Source of the DNA: Gelatoporia subvermispora B
Taxonomy: Eukaryota > Basidiomycota > Agaricomycetes > Polyporales > Gelatoporiaceae
Assembly: GCA_000320605.2 (NCBI GenBank)
Contig: KB445792.1
Span: forward strand, 1,803,581 to 1,867,580
Length of the DNA: 64,000 nucleotides
Reading direction: 5' to 3'
In this document: piece by piece, positions 1 through 13,542 of the stretch
Layout: every line of letters begins with the position of its first letter
How positions within the stretch are numbered: position 1 is the first letter of the stretch
Translations under genes and position numbers: made by a program
The notes under the pieces: generated by a model
Seen by the model: only the letters and a program-made list of their open reading frames with translations
What the model was told of the DNA's origin: nothing
Databases searched by the model: none

Positions 1-165
1 AATAAAGTTCCGCAGCAATGTATCGGTCTCTAATCGTATATATGGCCTCCTTGGATCAACCATGTACCCCAACTCCTGGCTGTTCAGAGCGTGAATCCCA
101 CCTGAACATTCAGAAGCGTTGCGTACTTGCACTCAGGCTTCAACGATTAGGCCGAATCTTCGAAC

Positions 166-3100
166 ATGGCCAATTCATTCATACCGTCTCCTCTCTTTCC
201 TGATGATCCTATTGTTACTCTGTCTAACGAACATGTCACTGACGCTACTGGTGCTATACCCCTGGACTCTGCAAGCTCGAGTTCCGTTCCTCCTGGCGGG
301 ACCGTAGCTGTCGAACAAGACACCAAAGGCTCTGTGTTGGCCGAGCCTGATGTCGAGCCTCCCTTGCCACGCGCACCCAAGGACGGCGGGCCGCACAGTC
401 TGGACTCGAGCAGAGGTGCGAAGGGTTAGATGACCACCTTCAATGGTATGAGTTCTCAAGTCCACGCAGGCGATCTCGTACATCGCGTCAAGGGCCTGTA
501 CAGAATCTTAGATTTGATCAGCGAGCAAGGCAGCGGCGGGCTTGGTAAGTCACTCGTGTAATGGATCGCTACGCTTGCCTCAATAACACGACTATGATCA
601 GTCGATAAAGTTGTGATCGCTCAAGAGCACCTCCAGCGTCTCATGAACAGCATTTCTCCGGGCGTATATACCTCCTTGACCAAAGTAGACTTTACGGTAT
701 TCGACAAAGTCACTCTACACCTGCTTGGCATCTATGGGAGCAAGTCAGAGATCGTGCGTTTCCTAGTGTCTATGAATGCTGTGAATGCGGAAATGTGCGT
801 CCATCACGATTTAAGTTGTGCGTTCTACCTAATTCGCATCGATAGAGCAAACATGCTATTGCAGCCCCGACGCTCGGAAGTATCCTTCCCGACTCTGCGC
901 TCGGGATTGTATGTTCTGCGCCCGTCAACGCCCCCGGAAGACTGTGAAAAGCTCTATGTTATCTACTGGCCTGAAGATACGACGTGGAGTTCGACATCGC
1001 TCTCTTCGGTCCGCAAGAACAGAGTGACGTTCATGAGGTGGGTTAACTCGACGTAGTCGGTATGAACAGTTCTCATCGAAGCTTATCTTTCAGATATCTG
1101 ACCAAATTGACGGACCAAATCGTTTGCCTCATCTCAGACGAAGACGAAGGGGACGTCGTTTGGCCAGAGGACGTTGAGGATACGGAAACGGAACATGACG
1201 ACGATGACGAGGATTCCGATCGCTTATTCGCATTCGAGGTATTCAAGACAAATGAGCAGGAAGAGAACGTGGTAGCACGAACGGGATTTTCGGTACGTGT
1301 GAGATCTGTGACACTGAGACGCTTGCGCTGACGGAGATCTGGTTGATCATATAGATTCGACTTGACGTTGCTACGCATTCGGGCGGAACTGCTCCGGATG
1401 CAGTTGACCCCGTCAAGATTCGCCCTAGGCTCATTGCCGGAGAAACAGTGCAAGGAATCCTAGAGGCCGAATACGTTCCACCAACCGAACGGGTTCAACC
1501 GCCCACAGATGAGCCTATGTGGCCCGCTCGGCTTCGCACTATCATGTATGTTCAATTATCTACAATCATATACCAAGTCTCACTTACTCTCGTAGCGAAA
1601 ATGAATCTTTGCACTTGAGCGATTCGATATCATCGGATACTATCGCAATCCTCCTCGAGCACGACTTGGATAAAAGGGCACCGCATGCTTGCCGGACGTA
1701 CAAGCAGGCCCTGACGAGCCTGAACCAACAATTCGATCGTGACCAGGAATCTAGGCTCGCCATAACGAAGAGGAATTTGGAAGAAGAAGCTCCAAAGCTC
1801 AAGGAGTCAGTCCGCCTGGTTGCACTTGGCCGCGTCAGCCGTCTGTACCCGTGCGTACTCTCCTCGGTGCAAGTGTCTTGCAGAGTTCTAATTGGTCCTT
1901 TCAGTACCATTAATCCAAGCCACCTCGAAGTCGGACAAGATACTGCCGGTCAAACAACGCCAGACTACAAAGGTATGCATCGTACCATAGTCCTGGGCTA
2001 TCAGGGCATCCTGATTGATCGCTTCGAGCAGATTTCCTCGAGCGGATGCTCGCAATGTATCCTGACATGCGTCAGTACCTTGGGAGTCTTCTTGATTCTC
2101 AGGCGTACACCGGCTCGAACAGACCATTCAAGTTGCGGAAAGAGCGAATATTGATATGCGCCATCATTCTTGACCAATATTCAACGCTAGAACTCGAACA
2201 GCAGTTGGAGCTCATCAATGCCATATGCGACATGAGTCAATCCAAGAGCGTCGCTAGTCTGATGACTGAGCTCCGGAATAAGAAAGACGCACCTTCGATT
2301 CTTGGCCGATTCCGGAACTGGTTCTCCATATCTGATGAGTCAATGATTCAGCTTACGGAAGCTCAGAAATTAGCCGAGGGAATGGACGACGCGACATTTT
2401 TAGCTGGCTTGGACGCGATGGTGACACGACATCCACTTCTGGAAGATCGTGCGCAGGGTGCTTTGAAGAAGTTCGAAGAGCAGCTGGGTATCAAGATCTC
2501 AAGTCTTATAGACAAAACGGTGAAGGATGTGCGAAGGGTACTGGATAAGGCTGTACAATGGCAGATCGAACAAGAGACCCAGCGCGACCGGCAACTCGCG
2601 GTCGACCAACTGCGTGTAGGACTGATCTCTGAGATCAAAGACACCCTTCTGAAACCCAATGACCCGTACGTCGCTTAGATCACACTTGCAAGCCGTTTTG
2701 ATACTGAAGCATATACGCAGACATACATTGATCATCGAAAGCATCCAGAAACGGTCTTCGTGTGAGTGCCTCAGGCAATATTCACCCTGCCTTGAGAAGC
2801 TCAATAACAAGAAACTGCTATACAGATCACGGATCATTGGTCGTCAAGGTCGCACATAAAATCTCTACTGGGCCAGTCTTGCGTTATACCATACACCCTT
2901 TGGACCTCACCGCAGACGACAAGCACAGTATGCAGCTTGACGCCACCTTTATTCCAACCCCTCGTATGCATGCACAGTCTCGGGTAACTTTCGATCTGCC
3001 AGCCAACCACGATATCATGTGAGTGGATCGAATCGCACTGCACAAGGCTTCGAATCATGATGCTGAACGTTGCAAAGACACATCCAGCTCCTGCAGAATC

Positions 3101-6100
3101 GAAAGGTTCTACTATTGATCAATGATAATTCGGGCAATGTCAAGGTGTATATGGAGCCCCTCAGTGCCATCGGCGACGCCTTAAAACGCGGAAGCGCATG
3201 CAAAAAGACACTGAAATGTGATAAAATAGGACTACACTTTCTGCTCGCTTTCGATGAGGTTAAGCGTTTACTTGCTGTGCTCAGTACCTCCGAGGTGTGC
3301 CTACACTCTCCTTACTGCGTTACCTGTCACTCATTATCGAATAAGCAACTGGAGCCTCGACTTCAATTACACATGTTCTCCTTCGATGAGACCTTTGCAT
3401 CCCTGCAGGGCATGGGTACACCAATGAACCTAGGGGCGTGGTATGACAGAACGACATCGGTGTTGTACATGTCATTCGTCACTGGCAATGAAGAGTTGGT
3501 GCTTGTGGACAACAACCCCCGGGCACGCATATTCTCGTTTGTCACTCAGCAATTTCGGTATGTTGACGTGCTACATCCCTTGACTCCTCGGGTCTAACTT
3601 CTCAACCAGACCCGCGACGCTGCACTTGCAACGAGTTCCCATGGCCATTTGTTCCTCGCCTGACGGTTCTTGCCTTTTGACATTGGACAGCTCCGACGAG
3701 GGTGGCTCTATGCGAGCTTATCACTGGGCGACATTCGGCACCACAGAGGGCATATTCATCAACCTGGCAGACATACCCATCCACAGTTCCGTCCTAACAT
3801 CCATCGGTGACAGGAACAAAGTCCACTTCGTCGCTCTCGATTTAGAGGAACGCCAGTGCCGTTCAATCGCCCTTGACATTACTCGCAAAGTAACGGAGTT
3901 CATGTTCAAGGAAACGGGTCACAACAGTCTACATGCTCATGCCTCGGAGACCCGAACGGCACGACACTGTTTCATCGACTGTCATAGTGAAGTATGGACG
4001 AGATTCCCTGTCGTCCCTGCTATACGACGACAGATCTTCTCATCCGATCGCCGTCAACCGAAATCGCTCACGTTCGTTGCCAGTTGTAGTCATGATGCAT
4101 ATCCCCGGTACTTCAGCGACCTCATCACAGCATTCGAGAGGAGCACGCGCAAGCCCACCGGCACAGAGCTCAGTACCATTATCGTCAATGCTTTGGACTA
4201 CGATTCGTTTGTCAAGCATGTGCGTTCCACAGATGGCTTGACTGCCGTCAGAGGTGGTGAATGGATCGTGGATATGCTGTGTCTGATCCCCATTCACTTG
4301 GCCATCACACGCGACAACCGGTTCATTCCATTGAAAGATGGTGTGTGGTCATCGGACTTAGAGCGCCAACTGCTTGGAGCGGATGTTGGGAGAATCGTCG
4401 ATGCCCTATCTTTTGGCTGGTATGAGTCAGTGTTCCAATCATACATGGCTACCAAGGTGCGCTTTTTACCCTAAGCAAGTACCGATTCTGATGGTGGACT
4501 ATTCGCATAGCCCGTGAAAGTTGTGTCATCGATGGGTATTTCACAGTCATTTGATTGTGTCCGATTCGACTGACATCGTGTTCCAGGGGAGCAGTCCGTT
4601 GGCAAGAGCTTCGCGCTCAATCACCTCGTAGATACATCATTCGCGGGATCTGCAATGCGTACGACAGAAGGCGTGTGGATGGCGGTGACGCCTCTGCACG
4701 ACATGCTCATTGTTGCACTTGACTTCGAAGGTAATGATGTGCTCTGGTCTTAGTGCATCGTGTCTCATCTATCGCCTAGGTGTGCACAGCATCGAACGTT
4801 CGGCGCAGGAGGACACATTGTTGGTGTTGTTCAACACCGCGATCTCAAATCTCGTAAGAGCTTCAGCCGAGGCCGAAAATGCTACTCAAGCGCATCATTA
4901 TAGGTCCTGTTCCGCAACAATTTCGCCCTCTCGCGCGACATAACGGGTCTGTTCAAGTCGTTCCAGTCCTCCTCTTCAATCTTGGACCCCGCCGCCAATC
5001 CGGATCTGTTTCAGTCAACGCTGGCCATCATTATCAAGGTCAAGACCAGATTATTGTTGGTTGCTGTACATGTCTAACATTCTATCAGGATGTTGTCGAA
5101 TCCGACAAGACCGAAATCATCAAGGAGTAAGTATTTCTGAAGCAAGTATCGTTGAAGACGAACTCCATTTATCCTGCGGTCATGGTACAGGTTTAGCCTC
5201 AAGTTTCAGCAGATTGTGCAACTCGAGCAGGGTTCCAATTTCATCACACGCTTGCATCGGGGGCGCCTAGATATTGTCCCGTGGCCGGTAATCGAATCGA
5301 GGCAATTCTATACATTGTTCACCGCTTTCAGGAAACGACTCGACAAACAGGCGACGACATACTCAGGGGGTAGTATATTCCTCCAAATCATCAAGACTGT
5401 GATGGCGAAGTTGAAGGTAACGTGCTTTATAAAATACGCAAGCGAACATGCTACTTAGCGCCCTACAGGCGAATGACTGGGGAGCCTTGTCCCGTGGGTG
5501 ACAATACACTTCCTCTCTAGCAGTCGTCCTTATGCGCAAACCAGAAAATCTTGTGATCCACAGAGCACAGTTACTACAATCCGTATTGCCAAGAGCTCTC
5601 ACGTTTGGGGCTGCCGAGGTCGTACCCGACTACGAACCTCTGAAGGTAGATCAGGCGTACGCTCTTGAATCATGACCGCCTGGCTGACTCGTTCGACAGA
5701 ATTATGACACTGGAGAATTCATCGAATACAATGATTCACGTCATCATCTCTTCCTCAACGAAGCTGAGTCCCCGGATACACACGATGGAGGTACTTGCGA
5801 CAGTATTCTTAAGTGCCTCATCCAAGGATGGTCCCGATTCAAGCACAGGTCCCACGAGTCCGAAGAACTTTGGGTTGATGAACTCCAGCAATATCTCAGC
5901 GGTTTAGTTCAGTGTCGCATCCATCATGTAGAAGAATGGATTACGCAGAACATCGCACGCTTCCCGGAAAATCACCCAAATATCCAAGCGTTAAAGAGAA
6001 CGGTGAACACCTTACAGATCGACCTCAAGGCGAATGTGAAAGTGTGCGCCCTGCAGTGCGCAAACTGCTATCTATCATGTCTACAGGATCGGCACCACGA

Positions 6101-9100
6101 TGGATCTCACAATTGCGGGACCTCTCACCAATGCATTCACCTCTGCGAGTTTGACGAACATTCTGATGAAAGTGAAGTTATTCGATGTGGTCTATCGTGC
6201 GTCATCCGACGTTCCATCGCTTCTACTATTATTGGACTCACCCACGATATCAGAGCTGGACATCCCGGAAAACATGTGTATGTCTTTCTCTTACGTCCTT
6301 TGCAGTATTGGTACGGTATTCTGATAAGACACAAAGATGTGATGTCACCGCTCATCTCTGTGGGAAGCCTTGCAAGTTGTACGGAAGGCCGGGATGTCTA
6401 GGAGGATGTTCTAAGGTATGGAGCAGTGTTGCTATGGCAACAGTAGGCATCCACGCCGAGTACTAATCTGCATCATAGGTCGTGGATCACACAGACTCGG
6501 AGCATATTTGTTCTGCCACTGTGCATGAATGTGGAGAGGTAGGCGAATAAGCCCAGTAACCTTGAGGATGGGGGTTGAAAAGATCAACCAGCCGTGCAGT
6601 CTAGCTGACGTCCGCTTGGAAAATGGGAAAGTCTTTTCTTGTTCTGAAAAGTGTCGCATTCCTAGGTGAGCAAGGCATCCTATTGACAGTCATTTGTAGA
6701 TCAAAGTCTAATTGGGCACAGCCACGAACCCCACGATGTGCATATTTGCGCGAAACGAGAATGTCCAATCCAATGCCAACTGTGCAAGAGACTCTGCTCG
6801 AGTCGAGACCATCTCCACGCTCTGGAAGGCAGCGCCGTACATCTCTGCGGGTATGTACATTTCCACTGGACGCAAAGATACAATCTGAGAGCATCCTTAA
6901 GCCAATCTCATTCATGCTCTGCGTTGTGTTCTGCGCGTGGTACATGTCAAATCGAGACCACGCCTCAATCAGTTGAAGCTACGTTCACAGGGCGTCACCA
7001 GACCTTTCAGTACACCAAGGTGAGCGAGAAGAACTCCGGTTATCCCCCAATACATCGATATTCACCATGACTGCCCAGTATACCCAAGGTATGTTGCTCT
7101 GTTCCGCGACTCGAAACGGCGCGACCTAAACCACTCAGACGCCAAGCGGCTTCCATGTGTCAAATTGATCCCAGCTGGGGAAATTGAGCACTCAGGTCCC
7201 CATCTCCATTCTCTCGATGACGACACTTTCCATTTCTGCGAGGCTCGGTGAGGACCTACGTGGTGTTCACAAATTGCAAAGACTGACCAGCTCAGATGCG
7301 AGAATTGTGGTTATTTTTGCACGCTTCGTCTAGGTGAGTTCTAGTGTCAGTTTGACGTGTTTCGAATATGCAATCGTATCTCGTCACAGGACACGCTCAA
7401 CAAGAGCATGACACTAGTCATGGCTCGATGTCTAGAACACAGTGGTCGGTCGATGGACCCGACGGTACTGCTTTGGAGCTGGATGGCAGAAGATTCGGTA
7501 CCAACGACGATGGCGCCCCGATGCTCTGTTCTCTGTTTTGCAGATCAATGGGCAGACACGTTCACATCGATTTCTGCAGGACAGATCCTACGGACAGGTG
7601 CGAAGGTCCCGAACATGAACATATCACTGCCAGAATGCAGCCACGTCCTGCGCAGGCAAAGGATTGGGTTAGCCATAGCTTATACTGGAGACGTACAGGT
7701 AAGTTCGAACACAGTCGTATGAGCGGCGCTGTGTGAGGATCTGTCTCTGACTTCTTTTGCACAATCCCAGGCTTCAAAGGCAGGTATTTTATCTATCAGT
7801 GATTGTTGTTCGCAGGCTGCCACGGAACGATAGATCCATATCCTCACGAAGATCAGAACAATTTTGGTCTCTGGTACGCTGCAAAATATACCGCGCCCGG
7901 CTTAATGTCGTGCTGACCTGATGATACGCATAGCGATTCCATGTGTCCAGGTGGGTGGCCGTATGGACACACTTGAGTTCCTCTCTGAAGCTATTCCTAG
8001 GCTCGGAGCATACGGCAGCGATCAATGGCACTATTCAGCCTTCGTTCTGTACACTTCCCATACTGCACCCGCGCCAAACGCTGGATCAGGCACCTCCACC
8101 TGGTGGCTACATCTCTCAGGATGGACATGCATTCCGCTGCCGCAATCCAGCGGTGATGCAGCAAGCTTTCCACGTGTGAGTCAAATATAACCGTGCTGAC
8201 AACGTCGATCCTGACCATTTGAGGTAGGATATTCGCAATTGATAGGTGAGGAATGATGATTGGTGACCTTCAATGACTACTCTAAGTCACTCAAAGGTCG
8301 GGCTCCATGGCTGGAAATGACCGCCGCCCGCTCAGGGATAGGCCGAATTACAACTTGATCGCGCGCAGGCATGACAACCGACTTGGCGCTGTCTATCATT
8401 CTCTGTATGCTTTCTGGTCCGCTCGACACACTGCAGTAACTGCCTCGGGATCAGGACCTGCACTTCGTCGAGATGCATACACTGTCCTCCTTTTCGATCA
8501 TGCTGTGACATCGTGCCTCGTTCATGACTTCTCTAGTAGTCCAGATCAGTTGTTGACGACTGTCATGGCATACACCGCAGGGGGAGGCACAAATTTCACA
8601 GCAGCTATCAAAGTTGTTCAGACTCTGATGGAACGGCACTGGAGCGCAGAACGGTGTGTTGATTGCGTAACACGGTAATCGACATATGCTCATCTCATCC
8701 GCTTAGGTCGCCCGTGGTCATATTTCTGTCCGACGGCGAGTGTGGGATTACGGATGAGAAAGTACAAAATCTCTGCCTCAGGTCTACTGCATTAGGGTGA
8801 GCAAAGTCCTGTCTAAGTTGAGGCTGAGATTGTTCATTGTCCTGGAAGCAAACCTCTATCATTTCATGCGGTCTCCTTTGGGCCAAGGAGTAGCGTACTC
8901 CAGCGTATGGCGCAAGTGGCTGCCGATGTACAGAACCGCTCCCCTCCTGATCCTGCACACCCCGTCCCCCCGTCATCGTATGCAGAGGCTTTGGATAGCG
9001 TTCGTATTGCGTTGCTCTATTACTTCGTCCTATATTGATTTTGAACCATTCTAGATTCACCTTGCAGAGACTTTCCTTGGTTTAGCAGAATCGTTAAGAA

Positions 9101-9129
9101 AGCCCCGAGGTTCTCTTATGAGAGCCTAG
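166..9129 (+). CDS. Large GTPase / Cys-rich / VWA-domain protein (VLIG- or GBP-like)
   Basis: A multi-exon gene, estimated at over 2,000 residues. The start is the ATG at 166 (MANSFIPSPL); the stop is TAG at 9127-9129 after a final exon reading IHLAETFLGLAESLRKP. Seen from N to C: a conserved-looking N-terminal segment (GLYRILDLISEQGSGGLVDK, about 490-620); a P-loop GEQSVGKS followed by DFEG, which suit G1 and G3 of a GB1/dynamin-like GTPase (about 4590-4800); a helical region; Cys/His-rich stretches resembling NFX1-type zinc fingers (about 6340-7960, e.g. CGKPCKL, CSALCS, CENCGYFC, CPGPEH); and a VWA domain with the MIDAS motif DRSGSM, split by an intron near 8250-8300, then VVIFLSDGEC. The domain order recalls very large interferon-inducible GTPases plus VWA, but the function in fungi is unknown to me. 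Most internal exon edges were not individually fixed. Confidence 0.75.
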
Positions 9130-9479
9130 TATCTCACTCATTCTCACTCACGGGCTGACTTGATGTACATGTGCGGAAGGTGCCGATGAGGATAGATGTG
9201 GAGGATTCCATACTAGTCTCCTATGCAATTGTGTACAATATGTCGGAATGTATCTGCGCCAAACCACTCAGGCTAGGATCACTGGATCGAATTTACCTTG
9301 ATCTTGTGAATATGTAGAGAGATCAGCACAACAATTGCGTCGCGAGGTACAAAAACCGAATCTCAGCACTTCCTTCCTGCAGGTGCTCCGTGACGCGCGG
9401 TGCTAGATCAATTTGGACATCGCTGACGCGTTCAGAGGCTGTGCCACTGTTGTCACCTTGCTTGTAGTCTCGTCCCCAT

Positions 9480-9925
9480 CCGTTTGTGCTGCTCGGCGCC
9501 TTCCGGTCGGAGATCTAAAATCTCCTGCACCGAGCGAGCACAAACGTCTGGTGAGTTTCGTGCAGGCGGGTGTAGCGAAGTCATCATGTGACGTCAACGC
9601 GCCCACGAGGCGTCGTACGCCCTTTGGTTTATTGGCTGGCTCTATGCCCGAGTGTACTCGCTGCTCGGCCTGCTCAGCGCCGTTTTATATGATACACTGT
9701 GTCTCAATCCATCTCATGAAGAAAATACGCAAACGTCGAAGAGGGAGGCTGTTGAGACTTGAAAGCGTACAGAGGGATCCACACCCGCTGGAACGCGTCC
9801 AGCTACGACGCGTTGACGTCACATGACGACTTCGCTACACCCGTCTGCACGAAAGTCACCAGACGTTATAGGAGGATGCGTGCACTGGTTTTTAGATGTC
9901 CGCTCGGCAGCCTCCGTGGCGCAGC
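9480..9925. repeat. Imperfect inverted repeat (palindromic block)
   Basis: Bases about 9480-9605 reappear in reverse complement at about 9808-9925. The best-matched part is 9541-9600 against 9811-9868, including TCACATGATGACTTCG versus TCACATGACGACTTCG. The roughly 200 base loop contains no convincing gene. It lies just left of the nested transposons and could be a small foldback element or a decayed repeat. Confidence 0.75.
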
Positions 9926-9990
9926 CACCCTCCTATACACCTCAGTCCGGACATCAATGCTTACGTAATGGGCCTAGGAGGCCCTTAATG

Positions 9991-10001
9991 CATCTGGAAC
10001 G
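9991..10001 (+). repeat. Left terminal inverted repeat
   Basis: CATCTGGAACG at the left boundary of the transposon. Similarity to the right end stops after 11 bases: the left continues AGCGCAG, the right on its complement GTGCTTT. It is immediately preceded by the TG at 9989-9990. Confidence 0.85.
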
Positions 10002-10479
10002 AGCGCAGAGCCTATATACCCCGAGGTCGCCAGGATAGGGTGGATAGGACGGTCGCCAAGTCCCCGATTATATAGTCCGCAGTTCAGCACACCCGCACCA
10101 CAAAGCTCTATGTAGGGCCAACATCCGCGTTGTCTCACAGTCGCATCGGCGTCTATAGACGACGCAGTCGGATAGCGCCCACGGGCCATAGGGCGCATAG
10201 GACAAGTAGTCGTGCCCCCTGCCTAGCGGGTTTGCGCGTTCGCTCTCGTTTTCCTCTTCAGATATTAATAGTGTACCGGAACTCAATATATTTAGTATCA
10301 TAATGATAGGACTGCTATTCGGCTCGATTCTCTCTACCTAAGTGCCCGCACTGGAACACGCTCGGCCGCGGACTAGTCGCCGTCCTCACATGCAAAGAGT
10401 TCCGCCTCCGGTATACCACCAACCACTTCTTCCGTACTTTCTTCTTGCCCCAATACACCCGCCGCGAAGCTGTCATACT

Positions 10480-10770
10480 CACTGCGTTTCTGCGAATGTA
10501 AAGGGCACGCGATACGATGCCTGAACGGATCGTAGCGGCGCATGTATCTCGTACCTAAGACCCATCGGATCGGATTCCGATACGACGCGAAAGGCGTACA
10601 ATATCGGGTGTTGTATCGGGGGTCCCTGATATGTCTCGTAGCGTACTGTGTATCATATGTGTCGCATGTATCGTGGATTCCCTGACCTCTTGTGTTCCGT
10701 GTCCGATATCCGCGATACCTAGCGTCTGATACCATCTCTACTCCCGCGATACATCACTGATCCTTGCCAA
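10480..10770. repeat. Subterminal cluster of degenerate GATAC/GTATC motifs (left)
   Basis: Many copies of CGATAC, GTATCG, GATAC and TATCG occur in both orientations, roughly every 20-40 bases, about 0.5-0.77 kb from the left end. A comparable cluster lies at 18940-19175 near the other end. Subterminal transposase-binding repeats in both orientations are known for CACTA elements. Here the binding role is inferred. The rest of 9991-11300 shows no gene. Confidence 0.6.
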
Positions 10771-11300
10771 TACGGTGGAAAATGGTTGTTGTAACGTTGC
10801 CTAGATACATAATTAACATCACGTGACTACCTCCCAGCGCTCCTCCCGCCTCATCAGATCCAGATCGTACATAATGGGCACCGCTGCGAAAGCACAAAAC
10901 ATGTTACCGCGCACAACAAATAGTGGTTTTTGGGACATACGAGATAGTTTGAGGTGTGATGAAACCTGCGGAGCAAGACATGAGAGGTAGAACAGAAAGT
11001 AACCCGCATAACACATTCGGAGCTCACCTCACCTCAGAGGTGCTAGTGTGATCGACTCGCGCCATTTCCCCTCGGCGCACATCCTCCCGGAAGATTATCC
11101 TTGAATCTAGAGCAATGAGTCAGGAGTCCTCGTGAGTGAAATATGCGGAAAAAAATTTCGCTGAGGCTCACCTCATCTCCTATATCTTGGGGCGGAAGAA
11201 TCGACTGAGACGACGCTCGACTTGCTTCCGTTGCCTCTTTGCGACGATTCAACGACGCACGACCTGCTTCCGTCATCTTCTTCAGCTCTGCGCCCATACC

Positions 11301-13407
11301 ATGTCTTCGCAACCTGCCACACAGTCGACCTTCGACTCAAGCCAGAACCCTGGGAGCCCGGGCCAGCTATCGCAGATGTCAAACATGTATAACACCAACG
11401 TCAGTACTCGTACATCGTTTCTGATCGCGGGACACTCACTTGGGTCTACAGATCCATGCCATACATGCGGCAGCGCCGATGTCTCAGAGCCAGCCCAGAC
11501 TTCCGGCTCCTCCTGGACTAGGGCCTCCCCAGCCCGCCGCGATGACGCAGTCGCAGTCGCAGATGTATAATGTCAATGTGAGTACTCGCATCATATCTCT
11601 ATGCTTCGTGGAACACTCACGTGCATACTTAGATGCAGCCCACCGGTCCTCCATCTTCTGCGCCGGCGTCAGGCATGCATGGCTCAGGACCTGCCTCGAA
11701 TGTCACCAGTGAAGGCGACTTTGGTATGTTGGGCAACTATGCGCCGGCTGTCCATACTGGTATGCATGGTGAGTCGTCCTCAGTACTGCCAGGACTGTGT
11801 ACTCACTAGTTATGTTACGCTGATAGCCCAACTACCGGGTCAATTCGAGAACATGCAGCACCCTCCCAGCGTGATGTGGAATTCGAACGTACCTGGTGTG
11901 GGCTTTGTGCCTGGTATGCTCACACCCCAGCACGGCCCGCAAGGTATGATGAACATGTATGTTGATATGAATACATTGCGGACCTTCGAGGAACGTATGC
12001 GCAACTTCATGAGCAGCCAAATCATGGAGATGCAGCGCGAGCATCACAACGAGTTGGCCGCAATCAAGAAGCTGCTTGAAGACTCCATGATCGCCAATCA
12101 GCAGGCCCAGATCGTGCCACCTGCGGAGGGTCCTCTCACGAAGAAAGGTCGTAAAGCGCAGAATACCCAGCTCGAGGTGAGTCATCATTCTAATTGGTGA
12201 ACTAAATCTCTGCTCACCTTGGCTCCTTCACAGGCTGCTGTGCATGAGAAATGTCTGTACCTTCTCGGCGACCCTCCCAAGAGGCGCAAGGACGATGCGG
12301 ATCCTGGAGGGAAGCCGTATTACGACTTACCCGAACCTCTTGTCCTGGGCGACACTCCTCGCTTTGCGGATGACCCCGAGCGCACCAAGTTGCATAATCC
12401 CCACTGGCTTTCGCCTGCATCGCACCCTGTCAATGCGGCATACATCGATGCGGCTACGGATCTGTTGTATCAGGAGCGAGGTACGTACTACTCGTACTAC
12501 TCACCAATTATTTCGCTTCCGTGCCCTGATTGCTTCTGCGCAGTCAATGAGACTGACGTCGCCAGCATCAGATTGGCCATGAAGCGGCGACTCAAGCAAG
12601 CTGTGAAGAAGTATTTCGAGAGCTTGCGCAGTCAGTACAAGGCCCGCGTTTCCGAAGAGGCACGCACCAAACGCGAAGGGAAGATGCGAGACGATCGCCA
12701 GAACATGCGAAAGCATCGTGTTAGTACTGCCTCTCTGCGAAGACATAGATATATTCACTTACCATTTGTCTTTACCAGAAATGCGACGCTATGCGCATCT
12801 CCGCCCGCAAACTCAAGAAGATTGTGGGGCGGGAGAATGTTCATGGCCTCAAGGAGCTCCTCCACACCGACTGGATGAGCTCCGAGGATACGGCTGATGA
12901 AGGGGCCAATCTGACTCGCATGGTGAAGCCGCTGAAAGTCCGCCAACTCGGGTGGCGTTCCCCCTCAGTGAGTTACCTAGAATTCTCTGAATAATATCGC
13001 AGACTCACGGTTTACCCCAGTTGAACCGGATTTACGCTCGTCTCCAGTTTTTGATGGCAATAGACCTGTCACTTGCCAGTGAGTCTGAGCCGGAGGACAA
13101 CACTCACATCGGCGTGAGCACGTCCACTGTTTTCACTCATTACCGGCGCCGCTTCCGTGGACCTGCTGACGAGGCCGACGAACGCGAACCGCCCATTGAG
13201 GCTGGCCAGGCTACTATCTGGAGGGAGTGCGTGAGTACTCGTTGGGCTGAACAGACTCCGGGCGGGGAGGAACTGCGTGATGCGCTGAGCACTCACCCGG
13301 AGAACTTCACCATATTTGACTTAGAGATCCCGGATTGTGATCTCAGTCCCCAGGACTTGGCGTGGCTCGCAGATGGCGAGGAGAGCGACGATGACGAGGC
13401 AGAGTAA
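11301..13407 (+). CDS. Transposon accessory gene A, coiled-coil protein of unknown function
   Basis: About eight exons give roughly 570 residues. ATG at 11301 opens MSSQPATQSTFDSSQNPG; TAA is at 13405-13407. The N-terminal third is Gln/Pro/Met/Ser-rich and has two similar exon ends, NMYNTN and QMYNVN, each followed by a similar intron. A predicted coiled coil follows (about 11960-12110: TLRTFEERMRNF to AAIKKLLEDSM), then a basic middle (KKGRKAQ, KRRLKQAVKKYF, ARKLKKIVG) and an acidic end (EESDDDEAE). I recognise no enzyme motif. It converges on the transposase with only about 135 bases between stops. A DNA-binding TnpA-like helper is possible but is inference. Some 3' segments (around 13231-13300) could be either intron or exon. 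Confidence 0.6.
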
Positions 13408-13542
13408 TAAGTAGAGAAATACATACAATATGACGTCGAACAGAGTCATCACAACAATCAATAGTTCCTTGAATTAATTGAATTCGAACTGCTGCATACA
13501 ATATCATACATCGTGAGGCTAGAACCAAAGAGACACCAGTTG

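Noticed and set aside
10480..10770. Telomere- or satellite-like tandem array
   Set aside because: The GATAC/GTATC motifs are irregularly spaced and in both orientations, and a partner cluster lies near the other transposon end, so subterminal repeats fit better.
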